DNA of 64,000 bases from Panacagrimonas perspica (lineage in GTDB: Bacteria; Pseudomonadota; Gammaproteobacteria; Nevskiales; Nevskiaceae): assembly GCF_004364935.1 (NCBI RefSeq), contig NZ_SOBT01000012.1:124001-188000 (forward strand). Direction: 5' to 3'. The position numbers were made by a program, and so were the translations under genes. Shown here one piece after another: positions 1 to 8,415 of this stretch; within the stretch, counting starts at the first letter, position 1; each line of letters begins with the position of its first letter. Under the pieces are notes generated by a model. The model ran no database searches. It had not been told where the DNA came from and was given only the letters and a program-made list of their open reading frames with translations.

Positions 1-1316
1 TCCTCGTAGATGACTTCGTCCATCTTCGAGCCGGTTTCGATCAGCGCCGTGGCGATGATCGTCAGCGAACCACCTTCCTCGATGTTGCGGGCCGCGCCGA
101 AGAAGCGCTTGGGCTTCTGCAGCGCATTGGCGTCCACGCCACCCGACAGAACCTTGCCGGAGGAAGGGGCGACCGTGTTGTACGCGCGAGCCAGACGGGT
201 GATGGAGTCCAGCAGAATCACGACGTCACGCTTGTGCTCGACCAGGCGTCGCGCCTTTTCGATCACCATCTCGGTGACCTGCACGTGGCGCGAAGCGGGC
301 TCGTCGAACGTGCTGGCGACGACTTCGCCGCGCACCGTGCGCTGCATGTCCGTGACTTCTTCCGGACGCTCGTCGATCAGCAGGACGATGAGGTAGACGT
401 CGGGATAGTTCGCCGCGATCGACTGCGCGATGTTCTGCAGCATCATCGTCTTGCCGGCCTTCGGCGGCGAGACGATCAGGCCACGCTGGCCCTTGCCGAA
501 GGGCGCCACGATGTCGATCACGCGAGCCGTGATGTCTTCGGTGGTGCCGTTGCCGCGCTCCATCTTGAACTGCTCGTCCGCGAACAGCGGCGTGAGGTTC
601 TCGAAGCTGACCTTCTTCTTGCTGACTTCGGGCGACTCGTAGTTGATCGAGTCGACCTTGAGCAGCGAGAAGTAGCGCTCGTTGTCCTTCGGGCTGCGCA
701 CGCGTCCGGAGACGGTGTCGCCGGTGCGCAGCGAGAAGCGGCGGACCTGCGAGGGCGAGATGTAGACGTCGTCCGGGCCGGCCAGGTAGGAGCTGTCCGA
801 ACCGCGCAGGAACCCATAGCCGTCGGGCATCGTTTCCAGAACGCCGTCGGCCATGATGTGCTCGCCCCGGCGGGCGGCGGCCTTGAGCAGGTTGAACACC
901 AGGTCCTGCTTGCGGACGCGGGCGATGTTCTCGAGGCCCTGGGCCTCGGCGAGTTCGAGCAGTGCCGCAGCGCTCTGCCTCTTGATGTCCGGAATGCGGA
1001 CGATCTTGGGCGGCTCGCCAGGGGCGCGGAACTCTTGCTGGGGACGGGGCGGTGTGTGGCCGTTGGTGGCCGAACCGCCGTCGTTGTCTTCCGGCAGGCC
1101 GTCCAGCCCATTCGGCGACTGCGGAACCGTCAGCGACCCGTCAGAGGCCTGCTGCGCAAGGGCCGCAGCCTGTTGTTGTGCAATCTCAGCCTCGAACTCC
1201 TCCTCGGTCATGTCGACCGGAAGTCCCTCGTGCTGGTTACCGCCGCCGTTACGTTGTCCCTGGTTGTTACCGTTGTTGTTGCGGGGACCGTTGTGACGAC
1301 GACGGTGCTTCATCAT
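1..1316 (-). CDS. rho: Transcription termination factor Rho (C-terminus cut by window edge)
   Basis: RNA-dependent ATPase/helicase that terminates transcription. The minus-strand reading frame is open from an ATG-ATG pair at 1316 to the window edge, giving about 438 residues. They include the RNA-binding core ([12 protein letters not shown] at about 127-138), the P-loop region (PPKAGKTMM), [14 protein letters not shown] and [11 protein letters not shown], and end near [10 protein letters not shown], so roughly the last 80 residues are missing. Relative to the E. coli protein there is an N-terminal extension of about 105 residues. Its first 30 are rich in Asn, Gly, Gln and Arg, followed by an acidic/Gln segment. 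The gene starts 10 bp after the trxA stop, so the two are probably co-transcribed. No good ribosome site precedes 1316. An internal ATG at 1211 has GAGGGA upstream at long spacing, so the extension could be shorter than drawn. Confidence 0.95.
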   Translation of the reverse strand, partial: MMKHRRRHNGPRNNNGNNQGQRNGGGNQHEGLPVDMTEEEFEAEIAQQQAAALAQQASDGSLTVPQSPNGLDGLPEDNDGGSATNGHTPPRPQQEFRAPGEPPKIVRIPDIKRQSAAALLELAEAQGLENIARVRKQDLVFNLLKAAARRGEHIMADGVLETMPDGYGFLRGSDSSYLAGPDDVYISPSQVRRFSLRTGDTVSGRVRSPKDNERYFSLLKVDSINYESPEVSKKKVSFENLTPLFADEQFKMERGNGTTEDITARVIDIVAPFGKGQRGLIVSPPKAGKTMMLQNIAQSIAANYPDVYLIVLLIDERPEEVTDMQRTVRGEVVASTFDEPASRHVQVTEMVIEKARRLVEHKRDVVILLDSITRLARAYNTVAPSSGKVLSGGVDANALQKPKRFFGAARNIEEGGSLTIIATALIETGSKMDEVIYE

Positions 1317-1326
1317 GCGGGGGGGT

Positions 1327-1662
1327 TTAGGCGGTTGTGACATGCGGAGTGACGAAAGCGGTCAACTGCGCCTTGTGCACGGCGCCGACCTGGGTGGCCG
1401 CTGCCTGTCCATCCTTGAACAGGATCAGCGTGGGGATTCCGCGGATGCCGAACTTCGGGGGCGTGCCCGGGTTCTCGTCCACGTTGAGTTTGACGACCTT
1501 CAGCTTTCCGACATTCTCGGCGGCGACCTGTTCCAGGATCGGCGCGATCATGCGGCAGGGCCCGCACCATTCGGCCCAGAAATCCACGAGGACGGGCGTA
1601 TCGGACTTGAGAACGTCCTGGTCGAAGGACGCGTCGGTGACAGCGGAGATGTGCTCGCTCAT
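1327..1662 (-). CDS. trxA: Thioredoxin
   Basis: Small cytoplasmic dithiol-disulfide oxidoreductase, 111 residues, the normal thioredoxin length. The redox site is [10 protein letters not shown] at about residues 29-38, with the cis-proline loop [11 protein letters not shown] further on. The start at 1662 is preferred over an upstream in-frame ATG at 1842 because GAGG lies about 9 nt before it and because thioredoxin homology begins at this Met. It is immediately upstream of rho on the same strand and divergent from rhlB, the same arrangement as in E. coli. Confidence 0.96.
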   Translation of the reverse strand: MSEHISAVTDASFDQDVLKSDTPVLVDFWAEWCGPCRMIAPILEQVAAENVGKLKVVKLNVDENPGTPPKFGIRGIPTLILFKDGQAAATQVGAVHKAQLTAFVTPHVTTA

Positions 1663-1932
1663 GGGGAAGCCTCGATATGCATGAACGCGACGAAACGCGC
1701 GCGAGGTGAAGATGGGGTAGTGCGTGATCCCACTCAAGACCTGTCCTGAAATCGCGCAATGCGAACCACGCATCGGCGGGATCGGGCGGTTATGATGGAC
1801 GCTTGCTGCGGGGGAACCGATCGGAGCGGGAGTGCCAAGCACCTGCTCTTCCGGCGCTCTCGACTCCCGAGGGTGTCGCTATTTGAGCGGATTCCCCGAG
1901 GGCTTGCAAGCGCCCCTCTTCGCGATGATTCC
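1663..1932. promoter_or_regulatory. Divergent intergenic region trxA-rho / rhlB
   Basis: A 270 bp non-coding stretch between two divergent transcription units, so it must hold promoters in both directions. On the plus strand a TATGAT hexamer at 1791-1796 is a plausible -10 for rhlB, but no matching -35 stands out. In-frame upstream Met codons exist for both genes and were not used because similarity to the families begins later. Confidence 0.4.
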
Positions 1933-3210
1933 ATGCAAGCTGACCACTTATCCGATATTCGATTCGACAGCCTCCCGCTGCACCCGGGCCTGATCGATGC
2001 CATTGCGAAACGCGGTTTCGACCGCTGCACGCCCATCCAGGCACAGACCTTGCCCCTCGCGCTCGAAGGGCGCGATCTGGCCGGTCAGGCACAGACGGGA
2101 ACGGGCAAGACGGCCGCGTTCCTGCTCGCCACGATGCATCGCCTGCTGACGAATCCGCGGCGCGGACCGGATGGCCAGCCTCGCGCATTCATGCTTGCAC
2201 CGACGCGCGAACTCGCGGTGCAGATCTACGAAGACGCGCTGCAGCTCTGCGGTGACACCGGCCTGCGCATGGCGGTCTGCTTCGGCGGCACGGGCTACGA
2301 ATCGCAGCGCCAGGCGATTCAGGCCGGCGTCGACATCCTCATCGGCACGCCCGGCCGACTGATCGACTACTTCAAGCAGGACATCTACACGCTCAAGCAC
2401 ATCGAAGTCGTCGTGCTCGACGAGGCGGACCGGATGTTCGACCTGGGTTTCATCGCCGACATCCGTTACCTGTTCCGGCGCATGCCGCCGCCTAACGAGC
2501 GCCGCAACTATCTGTTTTCGGCAACGCTGTCGCAGCGCGTGCTCGAGCTGGCCTACGAGCACATGAATGACCCGCAGAAGGTCACCATCGAGCCCGATCA
2601 GGTCACTGCGGAGCGCGTGCGCCAGTCGCTGATCCATGTCGCCAACGAGGACAAGCTCAAGGTGCTGGTCGGTCTGCTGCGTCACCACGACCCGCTGCGC
2701 ACGCTGATCTTCATCAACACCAAGCGTGGCGCCGAGGAAGTCGAGAACGCGCTGCGCGCCAACAAGTTCGAAGCCCACACGATTTCGGGCGACGTGCCGC
2801 AGACCAAGCGGCTGCGACTGCTCGAGGATTTCAAGGACGGCACCTTGCCGATCCTCGTGGCCACCGACGTCGCGGCCCGCGGCCTGCACATCCCCGCGGT
2901 CAGCCACGTCATCAACTACGACCTGCCACAGGATCCCGAGGACTACGTGCATCGCATCGGCCGCACGGCACGTGCGGGCGAATCGGGCGATGCCATCTCG
3001 CTGTGCTGCGAGACCTGGGTGTATTCGTTGCCCGACATCGAGCGCTACATCGGCATGCGGTTGCCCACCGAGACGTTCCCGTCCGAGTGGATGCCGACGG
3101 ACTGGGTCGAGCCGCCGCGTCTGCCACGTCGTCCCCGCAGCGGCCCGCCGCGTCGTGGAGGCGGAGGTGGCGGTGGTCGTCCCGGTGGCGGCGGCCGACG
3201 CCGTCACTGA
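1933..3210 (+). CDS. rhlB: DEAD-box ATP-dependent RNA helicase RhlB
   Basis: RNA helicase, in enterics part of the RNase E degradosome; 425 residues. Visible motifs in order: Q motif (GFDRCTPIQAQ), motif I AQTGTGKTAAF, motif Ia PTRELAVQ, TPGRL, motif II DEADRMFDLGF, motif III SAT, and motif VI HRIGRTARAG. The phrase DEADRMFDLGF and the divergent position beside trxA-rho favour RhlB over other DEAD-box paralogues. The C-terminus is an Arg/Gly-rich tail (RRGGGGGGG and similar), a typical RNA-binding tail. The start at 1933 was chosen because similarity begins there; the upstream in-frame extension to 1759 looks non-coding. pgeF starts 6 nt after the stop. Confidence 0.93.
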   Translation: MQADHLSDIRFDSLPLHPGLIDAIAKRGFDRCTPIQAQTLPLALEGRDLAGQAQTGTGKTAAFLLATMHRLLTNPRRGPDGQPRAFMLAPTRELAVQIYEDALQLCGDTGLRMAVCFGGTGYESQRQAIQAGVDILIGTPGRLIDYFKQDIYTLKHIEVVVLDEADRMFDLGFIADIRYLFRRMPPPNERRNYLFSATLSQRVLELAYEHMNDPQKVTIEPDQVTAERVRQSLIHVANEDKLKVLVGLLRHHDPLRTLIFINTKRGAEEVENALRANKFEAHTISGDVPQTKRLRLLEDFKDGTLPILVATDVAARGLHIPAVSHVINYDLPQDPEDYVHRIGRTARAGESGDAISLCCETWVYSLPDIERYIGMRLPTETFPSEWMPTDWVEPPRLPRRPRSGPPRRGGGGGGGRPGGGGRRRH

Positions 3211-3216
3211 AGCACC

Positions 3217-3945
3217 GTGCGGCTGATCGAGCCCGATTGGCCGCGTCATCCGCGGGTGCGTGCATGCGTCACCACGCGCGAAGGCGGCGTCAGTCCTACG
3301 CCGTACGATTCACTGAATCTCGCGGGTCATGTCGGTGATGACCCCGCGAACGTCGCCGAGAATCGTCGACGGTTGAGAGCCTCCCTGGACCTGTCGCAGG
3401 AGCCTGCCTGGCTCGAGCAGGTTCACGGCACGCAAGTCCTGCACATCGATCATCGGCACGTCATCGCCGCGGCCGACGCCGCGTGGACCGATGTTCCGCA
3501 CACGCCCTGCGTGATCATGAGTGCCGACTGCCTGCCGGTGCTGTTCGCCGACGACGATGGAACCTGCGTGGCTGCTGCACACGCCGGCTGGCGCGGTCTG
3601 GCCGCCGGGGTCCTCGAGCAGACGGTCGAAGCCCTGCCGACGATGCGTTCGAAGCTCACCGCCTGGATGGGGCCCGCCATCGGTCCGACGGCTTTCGAAG
3701 TGGGCGCGGATGTTCTCGACGCATTCGAGAAAACCATGCAGGTTCCGGCCGGCGCGTTCGTGCCCAAACCCTCGGGACGCTACTGGTGCGATCTGAACCT
3801 GTTGGCGCGAACCCGCCTCGCGAATCTGGGTATCACGCGGGTCCACGGCGGGCACGACTGCACGCACTCGGATCCTTCGCGCTTCTTTTCGCACCGACGG
3901 GATGGAGCCTGCGGACGCATCGCATCGATGGTCTGGTTGGGCTGA
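3217..3945 (+). CDS. pgeF: PgeF/YfiH family peptidoglycan editing factor (multicopper oxidase-like purine enzyme)
   Basis: 242 residues with a GTG start. This family has laccase-like folds; members have been reported as purine nucleoside phosphorylase/adenosine deaminase enzymes, and the E. coli homologue affects the fidelity of peptidoglycan precursor synthesis. Signature metal/active-site elements visible are QVHG near residue 70, MSADCLPVLF near 100 and AAHAGWRG near 120, followed by DLNLLARTRLANLGI. Only 6 nt separate it from the rhlB stop, so it is probably co-transcribed. Length and motifs are normal. Confidence 0.9.
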   Translation: MRLIEPDWPRHPRVRACVTTREGGVSPTPYDSLNLAGHVGDDPANVAENRRRLRASLDLSQEPAWLEQVHGTQVLHIDHRHVIAAADAAWTDVPHTPCVIMSADCLPVLFADDDGTCVAAAHAGWRGLAAGVLEQTVEALPTMRSKLTAWMGPAIGPTAFEVGADVLDAFEKTMQVPAGAFVPKPSGRYWCDLNLLARTRLANLGITRVHGGHDCTHSDPSRFFSHRRDGACGRIASMVWLG

Positions 3946-4266
3946 CAATCGCAGCGACAAATCAGGGCCGCTTCGCGCGGCAAAAATCGTTGCGCGGTAC
4001 TAGGTGCTCTGCTACAAGTCCGATCGAGGCGGACGTTCGTCAGGACGGCCGTACCACAACTAAAAAAGCCGCATGGGCGGCCCTCAAGCGAGGTAGGAGC
4101 ATGCGGGCAGGGAGCGAAACGCACCGGAGCGTGAGCACCGCGTTCGGCTCGGTCGGCTGTGCGCAGCAGTCGTTCTCAATTCGCATCACCTGATTTCAAA
4201 CCGGCTCGCATTGCTCCCGGATCGTCGGGGGCCGCGTGCACGGGAGCTGACAAGGAGCACGGGGCC
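3946..4266. other. 321 bp non-coding region upstream of the YCF48/MMPL pair
   Basis: No gene is seen here. On the plus strand TTGCGC (3990-3995), a 17 bp spacer and TACAAG (4013-4018) form a weak sigma-70-like promoter that could serve the downstream YCF48-like gene. On the minus strand there is an orphan terminator-like hairpin at 4062-4081, listed separately. The rest shows no clear structure. Confidence 0.4.
4062..4081 (-). terminator. Orphan intrinsic terminator on the minus strand
   Basis: Read on the minus strand: stem GCCGC, loop CCAT, stem GCGGC, then six T residues. The stem is short but pure GC. No annotated minus-strand gene ends here: the gene to the right (4267-5367) is on the plus strand. 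It could end a short minus-strand transcript that begins between 4081 and about 4270. Confidence 0.45.
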
Positions 4267-5367
4267 ATGACAGACACGATGCGACGGGGAATCCAGGTAC
4301 TCGCGTGCGGCGCGGTGTTCGCGTTCGGTTCGCTGGTGATCGCGCAGGACGAGCCGGCGACAACCGACGCCGCTGCGGCCGCGGCGCCCGCCGCCGCGGA
4401 AGGCGCAGCGTCCGAGCCGTTGGAGGCCGCTCCCGCCGAAGACGCAGGCGAAGAAGCCGCGGAAGCGCCGGCCGTACCGGTCAAGGCGCGCCCTTCGGAA
4501 ATGGCGCCGTTGGCGGCCTCGAGCTTGCTGCTCGGCGTTTCCAACTCGGGCAAGCATCTGATCGCGGTCGGCGATCGCGGCAACATCGTGGCGTCGAACG
4601 ACGGCGTGCACTGGGCACAGGTCGAAGTGCCGGTACGCGCCACGCTCACGGGCGTGGAATTCGTCGACGAGAACAACGGTTGGGCGGTCGGACACGACGC
4701 CGTGATCCTGCACACGGCGGATGGCGGACGGACCTGGAAATTGCAGAACTTCCAGCCCGAACTCGAGAAGCCCTTCCTCGATGTGCTGTTCACGGATGCC
4801 AGCCACGGCATGGCCATCGGTGCCTACGGCCTGTTCATGACCACCAGCGACGGTGGCGCGAGCTGGGCCGAACTCAGTGCCGCGCCGATCCGCGAGGAAG
4901 AACTGCATCTGAATGCGATCACGCGTCTGGGCAACGGGCAGTACTTCGTCGTCGGCGAGACCGGGATGATGGGCGTGTCGGCCGACGGCGCGACGTGGGA
5001 GCGCCTGACTGCGCCATACGAGGGCTCGCTGTACGGCGCCGTGCCGCGGGGCGACAAGGGCGCTGTGATCTTCGGCCTGCGTGGCAACGTCTACACCAGC
5101 GACGATGTGCGCGCCGGCAACTGGACCAAGATCAACGTCGGCACGGTGGCCTCGTTCTTCGGCGGCGCGCTGCTGCCGTCCGGCGACATCGCGATGGTGG
5201 GCCTGGCGGGCGAGATCGCCATCCTGACCAAGAGCGGACAGGTCAAGAACACCAAGGTCCAGGCCATGGCCGGCGTCACTGGTTCGGGCACGCTCTCCGG
5301 TGCGATTCCCTGGCAGGGCGGCGTACTGGCGGTGGGCGAGCTGGGCGTGAGCCGAGTGGGTCTCTGA
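4267..5367 (+). CDS. YCF48-like beta-propeller periplasmic protein
   Basis: 366 residues. An N-terminal signal peptide (hydrophobic stretch at about 10-27, ending near VIAQ) is followed by an Ala/Glu/Pro-rich linker to about residue 80. The rest is a repeat domain of the YCF48/BNR type. Diagnostic repeat phrases are SNDGVHWAQV, NGWAVGHDAVILHTADGG, TTSDGGASWAEL, VSADGATWERL and YTSDDVRAGNWTKI. The start at 4267 is fixed by AAGGAG 11-16 nt upstream and by the signal peptide beginning there. YCF48 itself assists photosystem II assembly in phototrophs. In heterotrophic proteobacteria the domain is often found beside MMPL transporters, as here, and its role is unknown. I infer a periplasmic partner of the transporter 46 bp downstream. 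Confidence 0.85.
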   Translation: MTDTMRRGIQVLACGAVFAFGSLVIAQDEPATTDAAAAAAPAAAEGAASEPLEAAPAEDAGEEAAEAPAVPVKARPSEMAPLAASSLLLGVSNSGKHLIAVGDRGNIVASNDGVHWAQVEVPVRATLTGVEFVDENNGWAVGHDAVILHTADGGRTWKLQNFQPELEKPFLDVLFTDASHGMAIGAYGLFMTTSDGGASWAELSAAPIREEELHLNAITRLGNGQYFVVGETGMMGVSADGATWERLTAPYEGSLYGAVPRGDKGAVIFGLRGNVYTSDDVRAGNWTKINVGTVASFFGGALLPSGDIAMVGLAGEIAILTKSGQVKNTKVQAMAGVTGSGTLSGAIPWQGGVLAVGELGVSRVGL

Positions 5368-5413
5368 TCCGCTCCGCGCGGATCGGCAAAACGAAGAATT
5401 CTGGGGAACGCAC

Positions 5414-8278
5414 ATGAGCAACGAGCACGGCGACGGCAAGGAAAGCGGCGCGCACAAGGTATTGGCCGCGATCGAGCCGATCATCTATGCCAAGCGCAAG
5501 CTGACGATGAGCATCCTGCTCGTGATCACGGCGGTGCTGTTCTGGCAGATGTGCCTGATCAAGCCCGACGCCGGCTTCGACAAGTCGGTGCCGCTCGAGC
5601 ACCCGTACATGCAGGTCCTCACGCAGTACATGGCGGATTTCGGCGGCGCCAACACGGTGCTCGTCGCGATCATGCAGAAGGACGGCAAGGGCGACATCTA
5701 CAACGACAAGTTCCTGTCCAATCTCAAGCAGGCCACCGACGAGATCTTCTTCCTCAAGGGCGTGGATCGTTCGCGGGTGTCGTCGCTGTTCACGCCGGAC
5801 GTGCGCTACATCGAAGTCGTTGAAGGCGGCTTCAAGGGTGGCAACGTCATCCCGGCCGAGTACGCGCCGACGCCCGAGATGTTCGCGCTGGTGAAGGGCA
5901 ACGTCAGCAAGGGTGGTCACGTCGGCCGCTACACCACGACCGACCAGACCGGCGCCCTGATCTTCTCGGAACTGCTGGAGATCGATCCGGTCACCGGCGA
6001 GAAGCTGGACTATGGTCGTGTCGCGGAAGATCTCGAGGACAAGCTGCGCGGCCGCTTCGTCAACCCGAAGAAGCTGGTCTACAAGCTCAAGAAGGACAAG
6101 ACCGTCACGTTGTCCTCCGGCAAGGAGGTCAAGATCGATGCCGGCACGATCATCGGCGAAGGCTTCGTCCATCTCGGGCTGAAGCAGTACATCAAGACCT
6201 TCGAGTACGCGTATCCGCTCGAAGAAGGCAAGACCGAGATCGTCGAGATCAAGGGCGGCGACGCCAGCTTCGACGAGGTCGCCAACCCGCAGTACAACCC
6301 CGACGTCAACATCCACATCATCGGGTTCGCCAAGGTCGTCGGCGACATCATCGAGGAGATCTTCGCGGTCGTCGGGTTCTTCTTCCTGACGCTGGTCTTC
6401 ACCGGCATCCTGCTGTGGCTGTACGTGGGCGACTTCAAGCTCGGCATGCTGCCGCTGATCTGCTCGATCACCGCCGTGATCTGGGAGTTCGGACTGCTGC
6501 ACATGCTCGGTTTCGGCCTGGATCCGTTCGCGATCCTGGTGCCGTTCCTGATCCTGGCGGTGTCGGTCAGCCACGGCGTGCAGTACGTCAACGCCTGGGT
6601 CGGCGAGATCGCGGAGAACAAGCGCAACAGCTTCGATGCCTCGCTGTTCACGTGGCGGCGCCTGGCCATCTACGGAACGATGGCCATCATGACCGACGTC
6701 GCCGGCTTCGCGATGATCGGCCTGATCCCGATCGCGATCGTGCGCGAGATGGCGATAAACGCGTGCCTCGGCATGGCGGCGATCATCGTCACCAACAAGA
6801 TCATGATGCCGATCTGGCTGACCTGGATCGAGATCAAGGACATCAACGATTTCGTCGCCAAGCAGGATCGTCGCGACAGCATCTTCGATCCGCTGTGGCG
6901 CCTGCTGTCGAACATGGTCAACCCGAAGCCGGCCATCACGGCCATCCTGATCATGGGCGTGCTGTTCGGCTGGAGCTTCTGGCAGGGCAAGGCACTGCAG
7001 GTCGGCGACAGCCAGGCCGGTGTTCCCGAACTGCTGCCGGACTCGCGCTACAACCAGGACACGGCCGAAGTCGTGGCCAACTTCGCGATCGGTCTCGACA
7101 TCTTCAAGGTCGTGGCCGAGACCGATCCCGAGGCCTGCGTGAAGCACGAGGTCATGGAGCAGATCGACCGATTCGGCTGGCGCATGGACAACACGCACGG
7201 CGTGCAGTCCAGCCTGTCGCTGCCCGCGGTGGCCAAGACAGTGAACTCGGCCTTCTCGGAAGCCAATCCGCGCTTCAAGGTGCTGCCACGCAACCAGTAC
7301 ACGATGGTGCAGGCGATCACGCCGATTCCCACTTCCTCGGGTCTGCTGAATCCGAACTGCTCCGCGATGGCGCTGTTCGTGTTCATGAAGGACCACAAGG
7401 CCTCGACGATCGCCGGCGTGGTGCAGACGACCAAGGACTTCAACAAGGAAAACGCGGCGGCGTTCTTCGAGACGCACACCGACGTCAACGCCAAATACTG
7501 CGAAGAGAAGCTCGAGGCGCGTCGTGACGTCGGCAACCTCAAGCACGACCAGCAGAAGATCATCACGAAGATCAAGAAGAAGAACCCGACCCTGCCGGAG
7601 CTCGACATTCCGAAGCAGCAGGCGGTCATCGATGCGGTGGCGAAGGTGACCGAGGCGGAGACCAAGCTCGCCAGTTTCGACAAGATGTGCCCGGTGAACT
7701 TCGCGCTGGCCACGGCCAATGTCGGCGTCATGGCGGCCACCAACGAGGAAGTGCATCGCCTCGAAAAACCCATCCTGCTGTACGTCTACATCGCGATCGT
7801 GATCTGCGTGTACCTCTCGTTCTTCGAGTGGCAGTCGATCGTGGCGATCATGATGCCGCTCGCGCTGATCTCCTGGATGGCCTATGCGGTGATGGCGATC
7901 CTGAGTATCGGCATGAAGGTGGCCACACTGCCCGTGGTGGCATTGGCGGTCGGTATCGGTGTCGACTACGGCATCTATATCTATGCGACGTATGCCGACG
8001 CCCTGGCCGGCGGGTTCAAGCCGAAGGATGCGTACTACAAGACGCTGCGCATGACGGGCAAGGCGGTGGTGTTCACCGGCGTGACCCTGGGCTTCGGCGT
8101 GGCGACCTGGCTGTGGTCGGGCCTGCAGTTCCAGCGCGACATGGGCGCCCTGCTGGTGTTCATGTTCACCGGCAACATGTTCGGCGCGATCCTGATCCTG
8201 CCGGCCATCGCGTCCTTCATCCTCAAACCGCGTGAACTGGCGCCGGGCGAAGTGCCGGTGTTCAAGCCGCGGCACTGA
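5414..8278 (+). CDS. MMPL/RND superfamily transporter
   Basis: 954-residue inner-membrane transporter of the RND superfamily, MMPL/HAE3-like branch, in a single polypeptide with duplicated halves. TM1 is at about 31-49. A large periplasmic loop follows, then a membrane bundle from about residue 313 (repeated hydrophobic runs such as VVGFFFLTLVFTGILLWLYV), a second periplasmic domain from about 515, and a second bundle from about 785 to the end (VDYGIYIYATYADAL is typical of TM4-like helices). The second periplasmic domain carries a Lys/Glu-rich, probably coiled segment at about 695-755. GGGGAA lies about 7-12 nt before the ATG. Family members move lipids, hopanoids or hydrophobic compounds; the substrate here is unknown. 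It pairs with the YCF48-like gene and is followed by a strong terminator. Confidence 0.9.
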   Translation: MSNEHGDGKESGAHKVLAAIEPIIYAKRKLTMSILLVITAVLFWQMCLIKPDAGFDKSVPLEHPYMQVLTQYMADFGGANTVLVAIMQKDGKGDIYNDKFLSNLKQATDEIFFLKGVDRSRVSSLFTPDVRYIEVVEGGFKGGNVIPAEYAPTPEMFALVKGNVSKGGHVGRYTTTDQTGALIFSELLEIDPVTGEKLDYGRVAEDLEDKLRGRFVNPKKLVYKLKKDKTVTLSSGKEVKIDAGTIIGEGFVHLGLKQYIKTFEYAYPLEEGKTEIVEIKGGDASFDEVANPQYNPDVNIHIIGFAKVVGDIIEEIFAVVGFFFLTLVFTGILLWLYVGDFKLGMLPLICSITAVIWEFGLLHMLGFGLDPFAILVPFLILAVSVSHGVQYVNAWVGEIAENKRNSFDASLFTWRRLAIYGTMAIMTDVAGFAMIGLIPIAIVREMAINACLGMAAIIVTNKIMMPIWLTWIEIKDINDFVAKQDRRDSIFDPLWRLLSNMVNPKPAITAILIMGVLFGWSFWQGKALQVGDSQAGVPELLPDSRYNQDTAEVVANFAIGLDIFKVVAETDPEACVKHEVMEQIDRFGWRMDNTHGVQSSLSLPAVAKTVNSAFSEANPRFKVLPRNQYTMVQAITPIPTSSGLLNPNCSAMALFVFMKDHKASTIAGVVQTTKDFNKENAAAFFETHTDVNAKYCEEKLEARRDVGNLKHDQQKIITKIKKKNPTLPELDIPKQQAVIDAVAKVTEAETKLASFDKMCPVNFALATANVGVMAATNEEVHRLEKPILLYVYIAIVICVYLSFFEWQSIVAIMMPLALISWMAYAVMAILSIGMKVATLPVVALAVGIGVDYGIYIYATYADALAGGFKPKDAYYKTLRMTGKAVVFTGVTLGFGVATWLWSGLQFQRDMGALLVFMFTGNMFGAILILPAIASFILKPRELAPGEVPVFKPRH

Positions 8279-8297
8279 GATACAGGCCAGCATCCTC

Positions 8298-8328
8298 GAA
8301 GCCCGGCACATGCCGGGCTTCTTTTTTT
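8298..8328 (+). terminator. Intrinsic terminator after the MMPL transporter gene
   Basis: Perfect GC-rich inverted repeat GAAGCCCGG ... CCGGGCTTC followed by a run of seven T, 20 nt after the stop codon of the transporter gene. Confidence 0.9.
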
Positions 8329-8415
8329 GGTACCGCTCTCCCGGTGGTGGAGAGAAACGTCGAGAATCATGATTCCTACCCGTGCCCGAATCGGCGGGAA
8401 ATTCCTGACGTCACG

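Noticed and set aside
234-1340. 368-residue open frame on the plus strand opposite rho
   Set aside because: It is an antisense shadow of rho. High GC leaves long open frames opposite real genes; the composition is R/V/D-rich without any recognisable motif.
1663-1842. N-terminal extension of thioredoxin to 1842
   Set aside because: The extra 60 residues show no thioredoxin similarity and the 1662 ATG has a proper ribosome site.
5276-8311. 1011-residue minus-strand frame opposite the MMPL transporter gene
   Set aside because: Shadow frame rich in His, Arg, Asp and Gln. The plus-strand transporter has full family motifs and a ribosome site.
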